Assembly (NCBI RefSeq): GCF_030936135.1
Contig: NC_082600.1
Coordinates: 4,154,001 to 4,218,000 of the forward strand
Length of the DNA: 64,000 nucleotides
Source: Gavia stellata
Taxonomy: Eukaryota > Chordata > Aves > Gaviiformes > Gaviidae
Reading direction: 5' to 3'
The notes under the pieces are model-generated. The model was given only the letters and a program-made list of their open reading frames with translations, did not search any database and was not told the origin of the DNA. Made by a program: the position numbers and the translations under genes. Positions 46,501 to 55,915 of this stretch are shown one piece after another (position 1 is the stretch's first letter; each line of letters starts with the position of its first letter).

Positions 46501-49500
46501 TGCCCAGGACCATGTCCAGATGGCTTTTGAGTATCTCCAAGGATGGAGACTCCACAACCTCTCTGGACAACCTGTGCCAGTGCTCGGTCATCCTCACAGT
46601 AACAAAGTGTTTGCTTATGTTCAGAGGGAACCTCCTGTGTTTCAGTCTGTGCCCATTGCCTCTGGTCCTGTCACTGGGCACCACTGAGAAGAGCCTGGCT
46701 CCAGCTCCTTTACAGCCTCCAACCAGGTCTTTATAGACATTAATAAGATCCCCTGAGCCTTCTCTTCTCCAGGTTGACCAGTCCCAGCTCCCTCAGCCTT
46801 TTCTCACAGGACAGATGCTCCAAGCCCTTCATCATCCTTGTAGCCCTTCATTGGACTCTCTCCAGTATGTCCATGTCCCTCTTGCACTGAGGAGCCTGGA
46901 ACTGGACCCAGTACTCCAGGGGTGGCCTCACCAGTGCTGAATAGAGGGGAAGGATCACCTCCCTCGATCTGCTGGCAATGCTTTGCCCAGTGCAGCCCAG
47001 AAGAGCATTCACCTTCTTTGCCCCAAGGGCACATTGCTGGCTGATGTTCAACTTGGTGTCCACCAGCACCCCCAGGTCCTTTTCTGCCAAGCTGCTTCCC
47101 AGCTGGGTGGCCCCCAGAGTATACTGGTCCATGGGGTTGTTCCTCCCCAGGGGCAGGACTTTGCACTTCCCCTTGTTGAACTTCATGAGGTTCGTGTTGG
47201 CCCATTTCTCCAGCCTGCCGAGGTCCCTCTGGATGGCAGCACGACCCTCTGGCGTGTCAGCCACACCTCCCAGTTTGGGAGGATGCGTTGCATCTGTTTT
47301 TACCCCAGAAAACCAAAACATCCATAAAATCTCACACTAAGGACCATGCCCAACCCACTCTGGATCACTTGGAGAGGTAAACTGAGTCTTTATATTTCTG
47401 TTTTCACTCTTTTTTAACCGGGAGAGGCCCTAGGAGCAGACAGCCCTGCTCTTGATGGGGATATTTCTGCATCCTACAGCGAAGAGGCACGCCAGACCAC
47501 ACATAGTAAACAGCCTGCCATCCGTCTTACAGAAGTCAATAGCAGGTGTAGCATTTATGCCAAATGACACCGAGTATTTAATAAAAAAGATAAATAAATA
47601 GTTCTGGGAAACCCACAGATTATCACCAGCTGTTTGGGGGGCAGCATGCCAGAAACGCACAGTTCAGTAACCTAGTGTACTTACTGGGGTTTTTTAAGAA
47701 GGGCAAAACTAAAAGTTAAGATAGACATAAACATGTTTGGTAAAAGAAGACCAAGTTCCTTTTCATGAGAAGTAATCAGCAGCAAATATTTAAATTACCT
47801 AATAAGCTCAAGTGAGGATTAGGAGACAGGAAACGATCCGACTTCTACCAGCACGAGAAGTCTGAGCTCCCACCGAAGACACAGTGAGGCTTAAAACAGC
47901 AGTTACAGCAGATTTCTCTTATCGTGTTAATCAATATTAATCAATAGAGAAGTCTGCAAAGTTACAAAATCAAGTTTAATCAAAATGGTAAGCGTCTCGG
48001 GCTGTCTCCTACCTGCAGCGCTGCAAACATCATCATTTCTTCCTCCGTGCACTCGATCTCCTCCAGCAGAATAGCCCATTTGGACTGCTCGTACAGCTGG
48101 TTGATCCTGATCGCGTCGTACTACGGCACAGCGCAAAAACATGTTAAAAGTGGTAAAACGTACGAGCCCAGTTCAAGACAAACCACTTCATCTTTCATTT
48201 CAATGCAGTGCTTCAATCCGAGACTGAAAAGCTTCTGCCACTGAAGTGGAGTGGCTCTATGCGACGCTTAGAGCATCTCTAGCAATACCTAAGGATTAGC
48301 TAACTGGTACATGGGGGCACGCAAAGCCAGGTTTGACGCCTGTAAGACCAATTTTCAAAGCGGTGGATGATTTACCAGCACAAATGCACGTTAGAGATAC
48401 AGGCATCCTTTGCTCAAAGCCTTTGCCTGCAAGATGCAAATAAAATAAATAGCTCTGTACCTTTGGATTCAGGTCAAAAAAGCTGTAGTACTTGAACCGG
48501 AGCAGCAAAGCTTCGTTTTCTTTCACCTCCTGCTCCATAAGAGATCGGGACGAATCCAGCCATCTGTAAATTGTCAACATGGAATAACACACACAAAAAG
48601 CTCCGGTGAAGTCGCGATGACGCTTTCAAGAATGCAATTTAAAACCGCGTATTGGGAAAAAAGAAAAAAAGAAAAAAAAAAAGAAAAAAAGAAAAAAAGA
48701 AAAAAAGAAAAAAAGAAAAGGAAAAAAAAAAAAAAGAATAAAAGAGCAGAAAACCAAATCCTTAACTCACCCTTGGTTGATTTTGGCTTTATCGAGCAGC
48801 GCCTGTGGCTTGTACATTTTTGCTAAGGACTCTGGGGAGGTGACGGGCTGGCTCACGGCCAGGATGCCCGGGTTCCCCTCCGACAAGGCGCTGTCACCGA
48901 ACCAGGCTGAAGTGGGTGACAGGGGACTGCCGTCGTGAGCGTCGTAGGTCGGTGTCATCGTTTTGCTATACAGTCCTGGGCTGGAATATATGTTTCCTAC
49001 CAGTAAGAGGAGTAAGCTGGGAGTTAGCTCACAGCCAAGCCCTGCCTGCTCCCAACCAAGCCAACTCAGACACAAACCCGAAGCCAGCGGATGAAAAACC
49101 TTCCCTTTTTTTACCATTTTTTTTTTTCCACAATGGGAAAACACTGCGCTGCTTGTTTTCCCATGAAAAGCTGCCCCTCTCTCTCAGCTCTTCTCCAAGA
49201 GCAAAACTGATGGAAAACTCATTCCAGCCCAAATCCATGGGAAAAGGCGCAGGTCTCCCATGCTGGGAAGCTCCTGCCCTCTGCGTTTCTGTGGCACCTG
49301 GGACACGAACGGCCCCCGACTTACCGGTATTACCTGTTGCTTAAAGTTTTTGGAAGTCAAAAGTTTTAGAGGAGCAGGAAAATAAACTAAGGGCGCAGCC
49401 AAAGAGACCAGAGGCAGAGCGCAAAAGTCCTACTGAGGTGGAGCTCACCTTTGACGGGGCCGATGTAAAGAATATCGGTGCCTATAGAGAGGGAAAGAAA

Positions 49501-52500
49501 GGAGGGAAATGAGAAGGCGAGAGAAAGTCACCGGGAGAGTAGGAAAGGACAGAAGCCGAAAATGAGCATTTCTGGAAGAAGGCAGAACAGCACAGGTGAG
49601 GTTTAACCACCCAAACGGAGCGTTGGCAGCAGCGCCGGTGGACTCGGCAGGCAAAGCAACCAAAGTGACTCCACGGTTATTTTATTCACGTTACAAAAAA
49701 CAGCTGGGCACGGAAACGCGGCATTTCACGGACGGAAAAGCTTGCTGAGACGGCCAAACAAATTCGGTATTAATATGCTGAGCAAGTGGTGCGATTTGGT
49801 GCAAAACTGATCCCGAAGCACACATTACTCCCAGGCCCTTTAAAGCTTTACAGCTCGTACAGACTCAAAGCAGACAAAAAACCCCCTTTTAAAATTACAA
49901 ATTTGAAGAGAAGAAAGTGGATCCAGCTTGGTATCTCATACCCTAAAATAGCTGAGAGCTAAATAGCTCCTATTCATCTCACAGGAGCATTGATTTTTAC
50001 GTTGAGAATATAAAATCCCATTTTCAAAATAAGGGAGGTTCAACGACCGTATCCTAATGTCAGTAATTCCATCGTGTATGTACATCGGGCAATGAGCTCA
50101 GCACCATTTGCTGGGCGTAAATCCGTGGATCAGTACCCAGAAGGACTAATAACTGGCTTTTTGGGAAAGAGTTGTGTCCTTTTTAAATCACAAGCCTGTT
50201 CAGATGTGCAATTCGATGCACCCAAACTCTACCCCCAAGAGCACTATTAAGGGTGTTGAAGGGGCACGTGTCAGGGTTGAGATGCCCCAAGCAAGGTCTT
50301 CTGTGCCACCTCCTGCTGCTGCCCTGAACCACCCCCTCGGGCCACCCTCCAGCTTCTCACTCCAAACAATCCCTCCTCCCTAAATGCCCAAGAAATGACA
50401 GAAAGCTGAGTTAGACATCTGGAAAAGTCATAGAATCATTTAGGTTGGGAAAGACCTTTAAGATCATTGAGTCCAACCGTTAACCTAGCGCTGCCAAGTC
50501 CACCACTAAACCATGTCCCTAAGCGCCTCATCCACACGTCTTTTAAACACCTCAAGGGATGGTGACTCCACCACCTCCCTGGGCAGCCTCTTCCAGTGTC
50601 TGACAACCCTTTCAGTGAAGAAGTTTTTCCTAATATCCAGCCTAAACCTCCCCTGGTGCGACTTGAGGCCATTCCCTCTTGTCCTATCACTTGTCACTTC
50701 GGAGAAGAGACCAACACCCACCTCACCACAACCCCCTTGCAGGTGGTTGCAGAGAGCGATGAGGTATCCCCTCAGCCTCCTCTTCTCCAGACTGAACAAC
50801 CCCAGCTCCCTCAGCCGCTCCTCATCAGACTTGTGCTCCAGAGCCCTCACCAGCTCCGTCGCCCTTCTCTGGACACGCTCCAGCACCTCAATGTCCTTCT
50901 TGGAGTGAGGGGCCCAAAACTGAACACAGTAGTTGAGGTGCAAGACCAACACAATAAAAAGCCTTTCCAAACTCTCATCTTTTTCGATGGGTGTCTCAAG
51001 GAGCAGTACGAACGGTTTGAATCAGCAGCATCATACCAATGACAGCCAACATCTTGGTTAGGAAACTTAAATAATACAGAAACATGATTCTAAGCTGCCT
51101 GATAGGATGGAAAATATGAGTGAAAACCGTCCGTCGCCATCAAACAAGAAAACCACCAGGATGCTTTTAACGCTCCTGCTAGTTTTGCTGGCATCCCGGT
51201 CTGGATTAGCATTTTGACCAAAAGCCTGGGGACCAGTGGGCACCGTGGGAACCGACCACCGAGACAGACCCAGCAAACTGGGTGGGAGCAAAAAAGCAGC
51301 AGAAATGATGAAGGGATGGAGATATTCACCTTCAAGCTTCACACTTGCAAGGAGAAGGCTGGGGGTTACTTGCCAGGTACTTATAGCAGGTACTTATACT
51401 TTGGGAGTTGGACTCGATGACCCTTATGGTCCCTTCCGACTTGAGATATTCTATGATTCTATGATTATAAAAGCCGCAGAAACGTGCCCTACCCATGACC
51501 CGTTCTTACACTGGAGCAGAGCAGCCCAAGAAGAACCAGCAATAAACCACCATCACCATCCATAAACCTCACCCCGAAAGATGCTCTTGCCTCCTCCCCA
51601 TCGGCCCTCACAGCGTGCCAGCCTCAACCTTCACGTGGCTCAAGCAGACAGGGCTGAGCATTAACTGGACCAACAAAAGATAAACCCACTTCTTGCCCCA
51701 AACTGGGCAGGTTTTCCCATGGACATCCAACCCGCATTCCTCTCTGTTGGAGCGTCTCCTCCAGAGAAGCAAAGCTTCCCCTCGGATGTTCTCCTCGGCA
51801 CCTTCTCCAAACGTCTGAAACATCTCAGAAGAAGCTTCCCTTACAAATTTGCCCAAGGCAGGCAATGTCATGGAAAGTTCCAGTTGAAATAGCTATAAGT
51901 TTGGCTAACTTATAAACAAGTGAATACAGGTCTTCTAATGGAAAGTGTTGGGCAACAGTTACTGTGGGTGTATTGACAGCTCTGCCTACAGTGATTTAAG
52001 TGGTTTCATTGCCAGGTACGGGGTGCTCAGCGACAAAACATGCCCATTACATCTACATGCACTGAAATAAGCAGATCCCAAATTATTAACTCATTTTACA
52101 GAAGTATTCAGCACACAAATTAATGTTGGAACAGGGCTAGAAAAAGTTTATTCAGATTAAAAACACGGCTTTTAATTAATGGGACCTAAACTTCACAGGT
52201 AGCTGCAGTAATTAAACTTGCAGCAAAAGTAATTTCATTCACAAGGAAAGAAAAACCAGCACGCCGTTTCAAAGCGACTCGCTGAAAGACCAATAAATAA
52301 ATAAAATATTTTTTGTGTTCATTTCTCCCAAAGCAGGCCAAGTATTTCCTACTGATCTACTGCTTTTCAAGACAAAAACGCCAAATGAAAATGAAAATTG
52401 CCTGGAGCCTTGCCCGATGCAGGGAAAACTCCCCGAGCCAGGAGTGGGAGAGGACTAACCCAGGAGTACTTTTAAGTAACTGAGAGGAGAAAGAGCGAGA

Positions 52501-53762
52501 CCAGAGCAGAAGAAGGATTATTTTTCCCTTGCTACAGACCCGTGCTGATGGTTTGCTTCAGAGCCTGTGGTGCACATCGCTTCGGCACGGCAGGTCCAGC
52601 GCATCGTCGCCCTCGGCCGTGCCGTGCGCAGCCGAAACCTTTCTGCTTGCAAGCCCAGAGCCACCAGCGACATTAACCACACTGCATGACCTTCGCTTGT
52701 ACTTCAGTTAATTTAAGACCAATTAATACAAGTTTACTGAATTCCAAGATATTTTTTTTAATTAAAGCTGCCCTGCTTCACGCTCGTTGCTGGATGTAAA
52801 ACCAAGAACTCTGTCAGCCAGACACTTCTCGCCCGCCCAGCAGCGCGCATCGCTGCGACCTTCTCCGCAAGTCCATTTGGGCTGAAGTGCTCCCACTTGA
52901 CCGACGTTGCGGTCTAAGCTCCTGCCATTTGCCTTCAAACACCAGACCTCCAGCAGCCACGGAGCAGAGCCGAAAACCCCCTCCACTTGCAGACACCTCC
53001 CTGCAGCAATTTGCTGCCTGTGGCAGCAGATGTTACACCATCAGCGATGTTACTCCGTTAGCAATTCTCTTAGTAGCTCTGCTCAGGTTCTGTAAGCCAG
53101 ACTGGCAAACTACCCCCTGCCCGAGCAATAAAAGGGGTTTTTTTGGCATTACAATCTATAGCTACGCCCTTAACATAAGGGAACACTAATGCAATTAATA
53201 AAATACTGGTTTTGCTGGGCTATAAATAAGGAGTAGAACGGTGGTACTGCCTAAAACACACCTGGAATTTGACATTAGGAACGATTTTCCATTTAACTCC
53301 TGTCTTAATAAGGTAAGAAAACCTTTCAGTAACGTAATCTGTGTTAAAGTGGTCACACTTGGTTTCTGTTTTATTTTATAAAGTCTGGCGTTGTTCTGCT
53401 CCCCTCTATGCGTGACAGCTTCAGGCATGCATCTGTGCGACCGCGACCGTGTGCTGCAGCCCTGGATGATTTGTGGAATTTATTTGGAGTCCGTTTCTTG
53501 CACAGACTTTAAAGAATTAGGTCAGACCGATACGGCTATGTCATTTTTTCCCCCGTTTTATTATCTGTTTGCCTCCTGCCGACCCTTTCCCTGCAAGCCC
53601 ATCCTCACAAAGCAAGCCCCAGCTCACCGGACCCCGGCGTGATCAGCGGACCCTCCAGCTCGAAGGCGTCGTCTTCGCATTGATCATCCAACTTCTTCTT
53701 TTTTTTCTTTGATGGATCTCTGGGTTTCCTCAAAAGGGAGAGCTCTTCTGGATGCCTGATGT
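34410..53762 (-). CDS. FERMT2: FERMT2 / kindlin-2 (5'-partial; exons 4-15)
   Basis: FERM-domain adaptor that binds integrin beta tails with talin, and ILK and paxillin at focal adhesions. Twelve exons in transcript order: 53762-53628, 48996-48771, 48563-48461, 48120-48013, 46149-46015, 43967-43918, 41305-41181, 39946-39840, 39483-39262, 36462-36338, 36119-35978 and 34583-34410. They join in phase to 549 residues plus TGA. This fits residues 132-680 of the 680-residue human protein exactly. Visible features: polylysine K149-K154 in the F1 loop (phosphoinositide binding), a PH domain about 380-476 inserted in F2, and the F3 integrin-binding Gln-Trp pair at 614-615 in NMKQWNVNW. Exons 1-3 lie past position 64000. 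Two in-frame microexon candidates are listed separately. Confidence 0.98.
34584..35977 (-). other. FERMT2: FERMT2 intron 14
   Basis: Holds a plus-strand CR1 3' fragment at 34749-34809 and a tract of ATTT/ATCT repeats near 34875-34915. The rest looks single copy. Confidence 0.7.
34749..34809 (+). mobile_element. CR1 LINE 3' fragment
   Basis: TTGGACTCGATGATCTTTAT followed by the GGTCCCTTCCAACTT motif and a terminal ATTCTATGAT repeat, the diagnostic 3' end of avian CR1. Severely 5'-truncated; antisense to FERMT2. Confidence 0.92.
35978..36119 (-). CDS. FERMT2: FERMT2 exon 14 (F3, integrin-binding)
   Basis: 142 nt; residues 577-623, [20 protein letters not shown] through WEIKM. Holds the Gln-Trp pair (614-615) whose mutation abolishes integrin binding in kindlins. 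Acceptor ccgtgtcgcag, donor AAAATG|gtgagc. Confidence 0.98.
36338..36462 (-). CDS. FERMT2: FERMT2 exon 13
   Basis: 125 nt; residues 535-575 plus two bases of Arg576, [20 protein letters not shown] through EFGITHFIA. End of F2 and start of F3. The donor GCAAG|gtcggt is weak: C at +3. Confidence 0.97.
36463..39261 (-). other. FERMT2: FERMT2 intron 12 (hosts microexon 12a)
   Basis: Contains the 21-nt exon at 36983-37003 and its pyrimidine tract (37019-37063). Beyond it lies a GC-rich stretch at 37380-38030 and an AT-rich one near 38170-38370. No transposon recognised. Confidence 0.7.
36983..37003 (-). CDS. FERMT2: FERMT2 candidate microexon 12a (21 nt)
   Basis: Minus-strand cttgccatctacag|CCAGGCTATGTAAGAGACTTG|gtaagtgac: seven codons, PGYVRDL, phase 0 on both sides. 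A long T/C-rich tract (37019-37063 on the complementary strand) precedes it, as is common for regulated microexons. A human kindlin-2 isoform of 687 residues, seven longer than canonical, is recorded as I recall; this exon would explain that length. I am not sure of the human insert sequence. Confidence 0.72.
39262..39483 (-). CDS. FERMT2: FERMT2 exon 12 (end of PH domain, F2)
   Basis: 222 nt, 74 codons; residues 461-534. It starts [20 protein letters not shown] (the C-terminal PH helix), continues with the F2 stretch [20 protein letters not shown], and ends KKYKNKQ. Human has EKQYAHWM at the start, so there are small substitutions. Donor AAGCAG|gtacgt, phase 0, so a 21-nt exon can be inserted cleanly. 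Confidence 0.97.
39840..39946 (-). CDS. FERMT2: FERMT2 exon 11 (PH domain)
   Basis: 107 nt; residues 425-460, [20 protein letters not shown] through EIWLRCDN. Acceptor ccctcattgcag; donor GATAAT|gtaagt. Confidence 0.97.
41181..41305 (-). CDS. FERMT2: FERMT2 exon 10 (PH domain)
   Basis: 125 nt; residues 384-424, [20 protein letters not shown] and [19 protein letters not shown]. The basic first strands of the PH domain (KKLTLKGYK) contact phosphoinositides in kindlins. Human has GYKQYW where this has GYKPYW. Acceptor cctgtctggcag; donor AGAG|gtgaga. Confidence 0.97.
43918..43967 (-). CDS. FERMT2: FERMT2 exon 9 (50 nt)
   Basis: Short constitutive exon encoding [16 protein letters not shown] plus two bases of Lys, residues 367-383. 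Leads into the PH domain. Acceptor cttctcttttcag, donor TTCAA|gtaagt. Confidence 0.97.
46015..46149 (-). CDS. FERMT2: FERMT2 exon 8
   Basis: 135 nt, 45 codons; residues 322-366, [19 protein letters not shown] through [12 protein letters not shown]2 segment before the PH domain, with an acidic run ([15 protein letters not shown]). Acceptor ccttgcctttcag, donor CCTG|gtaagg. Confidence 0.97.
46150..48012 (-). other. FERMT2: FERMT2 intron 7
   Basis: Nearly half is the CR1 fragment at 46411-47285; the remainder is single-copy AT-rich sequence. Confidence 0.75.
46411..47285 (-). mobile_element. CR1 LINE fragment with reverse-transcriptase 3' region
   Basis: About 875 bp, same strand as FERMT2, within intron 7. 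The minus strand encodes the C-terminal part of the CR1 ORF2 protein (for example [35 protein letters not shown] and [12 protein letters not shown]) in two frames with at least one frameshift. The 3' end keeps the GGTTGGAAGAGACCTC-like motif. The 5' end is truncated, so it is not an active copy. Confidence 0.93.
48013..48120 (-). CDS. FERMT2: FERMT2 exon 7
   Basis: 108 nt, 36 codons; residues 286-321, [20 protein letters not shown] through MMMFAALQ. Start of the F2 helical region. Acceptor tgtgccgtag is pyrimidine-poor; donor CTGCAG|gtagga. Confidence 0.97.
48461..48563 (-). CDS. FERMT2: FERMT2 exon 6
   Basis: 103 nt; residues 251-285, [20 protein letters not shown] through FFDLNPK. Acceptor tgacaatttacag, donor CAAAG|gtacag. 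Phase 0 at its 3' end. Confidence 0.97.
48656..48741. repeat. (AAAAAG)n tract in FERMT2 intron 5
   Basis: About 85 bp of A with interspersed G at 6-8-base spacing; on the transcribed strand it is a (CTTTTT)n polypyrimidine tract starting about 30 nt from the exon 5 donor. The intron is only 207 nt. Confidence 0.92.
48771..48996 (-). CDS. FERMT2: FERMT2 exon 5
   Basis: 226 nt; residues 176-250. It begins [20 protein letters not shown], continues through [10 protein letters not shown], and ends KAKINQ plus two bases. Ser/Thr/Pro-rich F1 loop leading back into folded F1/F2. Acceptor cttactggtag; donor AAGG|gtgagt. Confidence 0.97.
49449..49481 (-). CDS. FERMT2: FERMT2 candidate cassette microexon 4a (33 nt)
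   Basis: Minus-strand tttccctctctatag|GCACCGATAT...GTCAAAG|gtgagc. In the phase set by exon 4 it reads [12 protein letters not shown], 11 extra residues with no stop, and hands the same phase to exon 5. The upstream tract is long and pyrimidine-rich. The human canonical sequence, as I remember it, goes straight from exon 4 to exon 5, so this would be an alternative exon. Not confirmed by transcripts. Confidence 0.6.
50428..50969 (-). mobile_element. CR1 LINE 3' fragment (about 540 bp)
   Basis: Same strand as FERMT2. The minus strand reads a CR1 ORF2 C-terminus ([60 protein letters not shown]), then the 3' end with the CCTAAATGATTCTATGA motif. Open for about 150 codons, so relatively young, but 5'-truncated. 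Confidence 0.95.
51406..51468 (+). mobile_element. CR1 LINE 3' fragment
   Basis: GTTGGACTCGATGACCCTTA, GGTCCCTTCCGACTTGAG and two ATTCTATG repeats: near-consensus CR1 3' end, only about 60 bp long. Confidence 0.93.
53628..53762 (-). CDS. FERMT2: FERMT2 exon 4
   Basis: 135 nt; residues 132-175 ([18 protein letters not shown], six Lys, LDDQ). Acceptor ttttctccccag, donor TCCG|gtgagc. The Lys run is the F1-loop membrane contact. It is followed by an acidic stretch ([10 protein letters not shown]), part of the disordered loop. Phase 1 at its 3' end. Confidence 0.96.
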
Positions 53763-55715
53763 CTGGGGAGAAAATGGGACACTTTTATAAAAGCAGGATG
53801 GAAAAAAAGGGGAAAAAAGGAATATCCTTCCTTTAGGAACAACATCCAGCAACGTGCAATATCGCCCTTGGCTGATTTTCCTGCTTTGCAATGGTTAAAA
53901 AACAAGTTGAGAACATTTTCCCTGCAAGCCTGTTGGAAATGAGCACCGTCCTTGGCTGGAGAGGTAACCCAGCGTTTGGGGCAAATGCCGAATTTCCCAG
54001 GTACAGCCACTCAAACGCAAATACAAGCACTGCTAGACCCTAGTACCATTCCCACTCATTATCTTAAATATAAATAAAAATAAATAGAATTCTTTTTTAT
54101 ATATTAATCAGCATGTAACCCCCTATTTAGGCACCTAGGTAAGAGGCCAGGTACTCTCACTTCCATAGCAACAATCCAAGAATCAAGCCATTTATTTGCA
54201 TATCAGACTGGAAATTTCAGAGCCTGTATTTAAGGCACCCACTTTTTAAAGAGATCTTGGCCAACGTGTTTCCTTTTCACAGCAAATCTCTCCCATTTCC
54301 CAGGCTAGAACCAGCCTGAATAATTTTAAAACCATGTTATCACATCACAGCGTGTTGGTGTTTTAAGCTACGGGAGTACGGGGAGTCTAATGAAAACGAG
54401 AATTTTAGGGCCATTTCCCACTAAGGCGGTACTTTAGGTTTGCTTCTGCCTGCTGCAGTTGCTTCCAGGCAGGAAGGAGCTTTCCGGGAAAGCGGAGCCC
54501 ACCGTCCGTCCTACCACCGAAACCACCGAGGGCGCGGAGGGGGGCCAGGAGTCCGTCGCCGGTGCTGCAAAAACCAAGAGGGGAGAAAAAAACCCTCCAT
54601 CACCTCTAAACTCAGTCGATATGTTGGAACCGACCTGGAAAAGCATTCACCTGGGCACGAAGCCATCCTGCTGCGATGACGAAAGGCTGCAAAAAGGTCG
54701 GAGAGCTCTGAAATACAGCTTGGACTGGAAAAAAGGAGATTATGGGTCATGCTTGAACCTGGAAAGAAGAGTTTCGGAGCTCTCCTCTGCAGCTGGTTGG
54801 CCATGTTCAGGCCCCTGTGTTGTTTCTAGCTCTGTTTTTTGCATGTATCGCCCAAAAATGCTCAGCTGCACGGCGATGCGCAAAGCTTTGGCTTGGGGAT
54901 GCCCTAAGGAAAGCAGCCACTGGTCCTGTCCGCATGGAAGCCTGCAGCTGTAGCTGCGAGGGAGGCCAGGAGGCAGAGGAGAGGGAGCTGGTTGCATTGC
55001 AGCCAGGCTGTATTTTCCCACCAAGAGGAATGCCGAACGAGACAATAAGTCATTATTCTAACGAGGAGAGGTTACAGGGTTGGTATCTCACCCCGGCCCC
55101 CCCAGCGCAGCCGCCGCGCTGGCAGCAGTGGGAGTTTGCTGTACACTCCCAGCCGCGAGAATATAATTAATATAATTAGAACCCGGAATTCGGTCCCCAG
55201 CACATGCGTCCCCACATGTGTCTGTCCCAACTGACGCCCGCTCGCGCCAGCATCTTTCCTTACCGCAAACAAGCGGGGAAACTTCAGGCTGGAAGTGAGC
55301 TCTGCTCCCCCCTCGCCCCATCCAGCGACACACCGTGAGCCCATTTAGCAGAAGTGCTTTTCCACACTTCTTAGGGGATGGCTGCCATTAGAAACACTAC
55401 CTGCCAAAACTTCTATTTTTTAATTTTTTAAATTTATTAAAGCACGGCTTCCCTGACAGGTCACATCCCTGGGTTTCGCACCCCTGTTTGCAGACACGGT
55501 GAGCATCACGGGGTTGGCGCACGGGCTGTCCCCTCCCGGGGACGACACCCTCCTGTGATGCTATTTTAAATAACAACCCGTGCTTCTCCCTTTTTTTCCT
55601 GCTGTTTTCAATAAGAGCCTGTGCACCACCACCAACCCCGCTGTGCCTGTCACGTTTGGGGGATTTGATTTTAGGTGACTTCCAGGGATGGATCCTGCTA
55701 GCTCCAACGTTCCCA

Positions 55716-55742
55716 AATCCAGAGGTTGGGCACCTCTGGATT
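55716..55742. repeat. Perfect 11-bp inverted repeat
   Basis: AATCCAGAGGT and ACCTCTGGATT separated by five bases (tgggc). Forms a short perfect hairpin; no flanking context suggests a known RNA or transposon end. Confidence 0.9.
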
Positions 55743-55795
55743 CAACCATCTCTCATACGATGGGTCTCCCATCCCAAACCATCATCTGGCACAGC

Positions 55796-55915
55796 TTTAA
55801 TTGAAGCTTTGTTTTTAGTTATATATTTATAGATATTTGTTTATATAATATGTATACATTTTATTTATTTATATAGAAGCTTTGTTTAATTTAAGCTTTA
55901 ATTTAACACTGACTT
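55796..55915. repeat. AT-rich low-complexity stretch
   Basis: TATA/TTTA-rich sequence with AAGCTTTGTTT repeated at about 55803 and 55879. No gene. Confidence 0.7.

Larger units (their letters stand above)
48997..53627 (-). other. FERMT2: FERMT2 intron 4 (hosts microexon 4a)
   Basis: Holds the 33-nt exon candidate at 49449-49481 and two CR1 fragments in opposite orientation (50428-50969 and 51406-51468). The rest is unremarkable. Confidence 0.75.

Noticed and set aside
46804-47321. Minus-strand 157-codon frame as a host gene
   Set aside because: It is the C-terminal part of CR1 reverse transcriptase, with a truncated 5' end and a frame break.
50506-50970. Minus-strand 154-codon frame as a host gene
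   Set aside because: CR1 ORF2 C-terminus followed by the CR1 3' end; a retrotransposon remnant.
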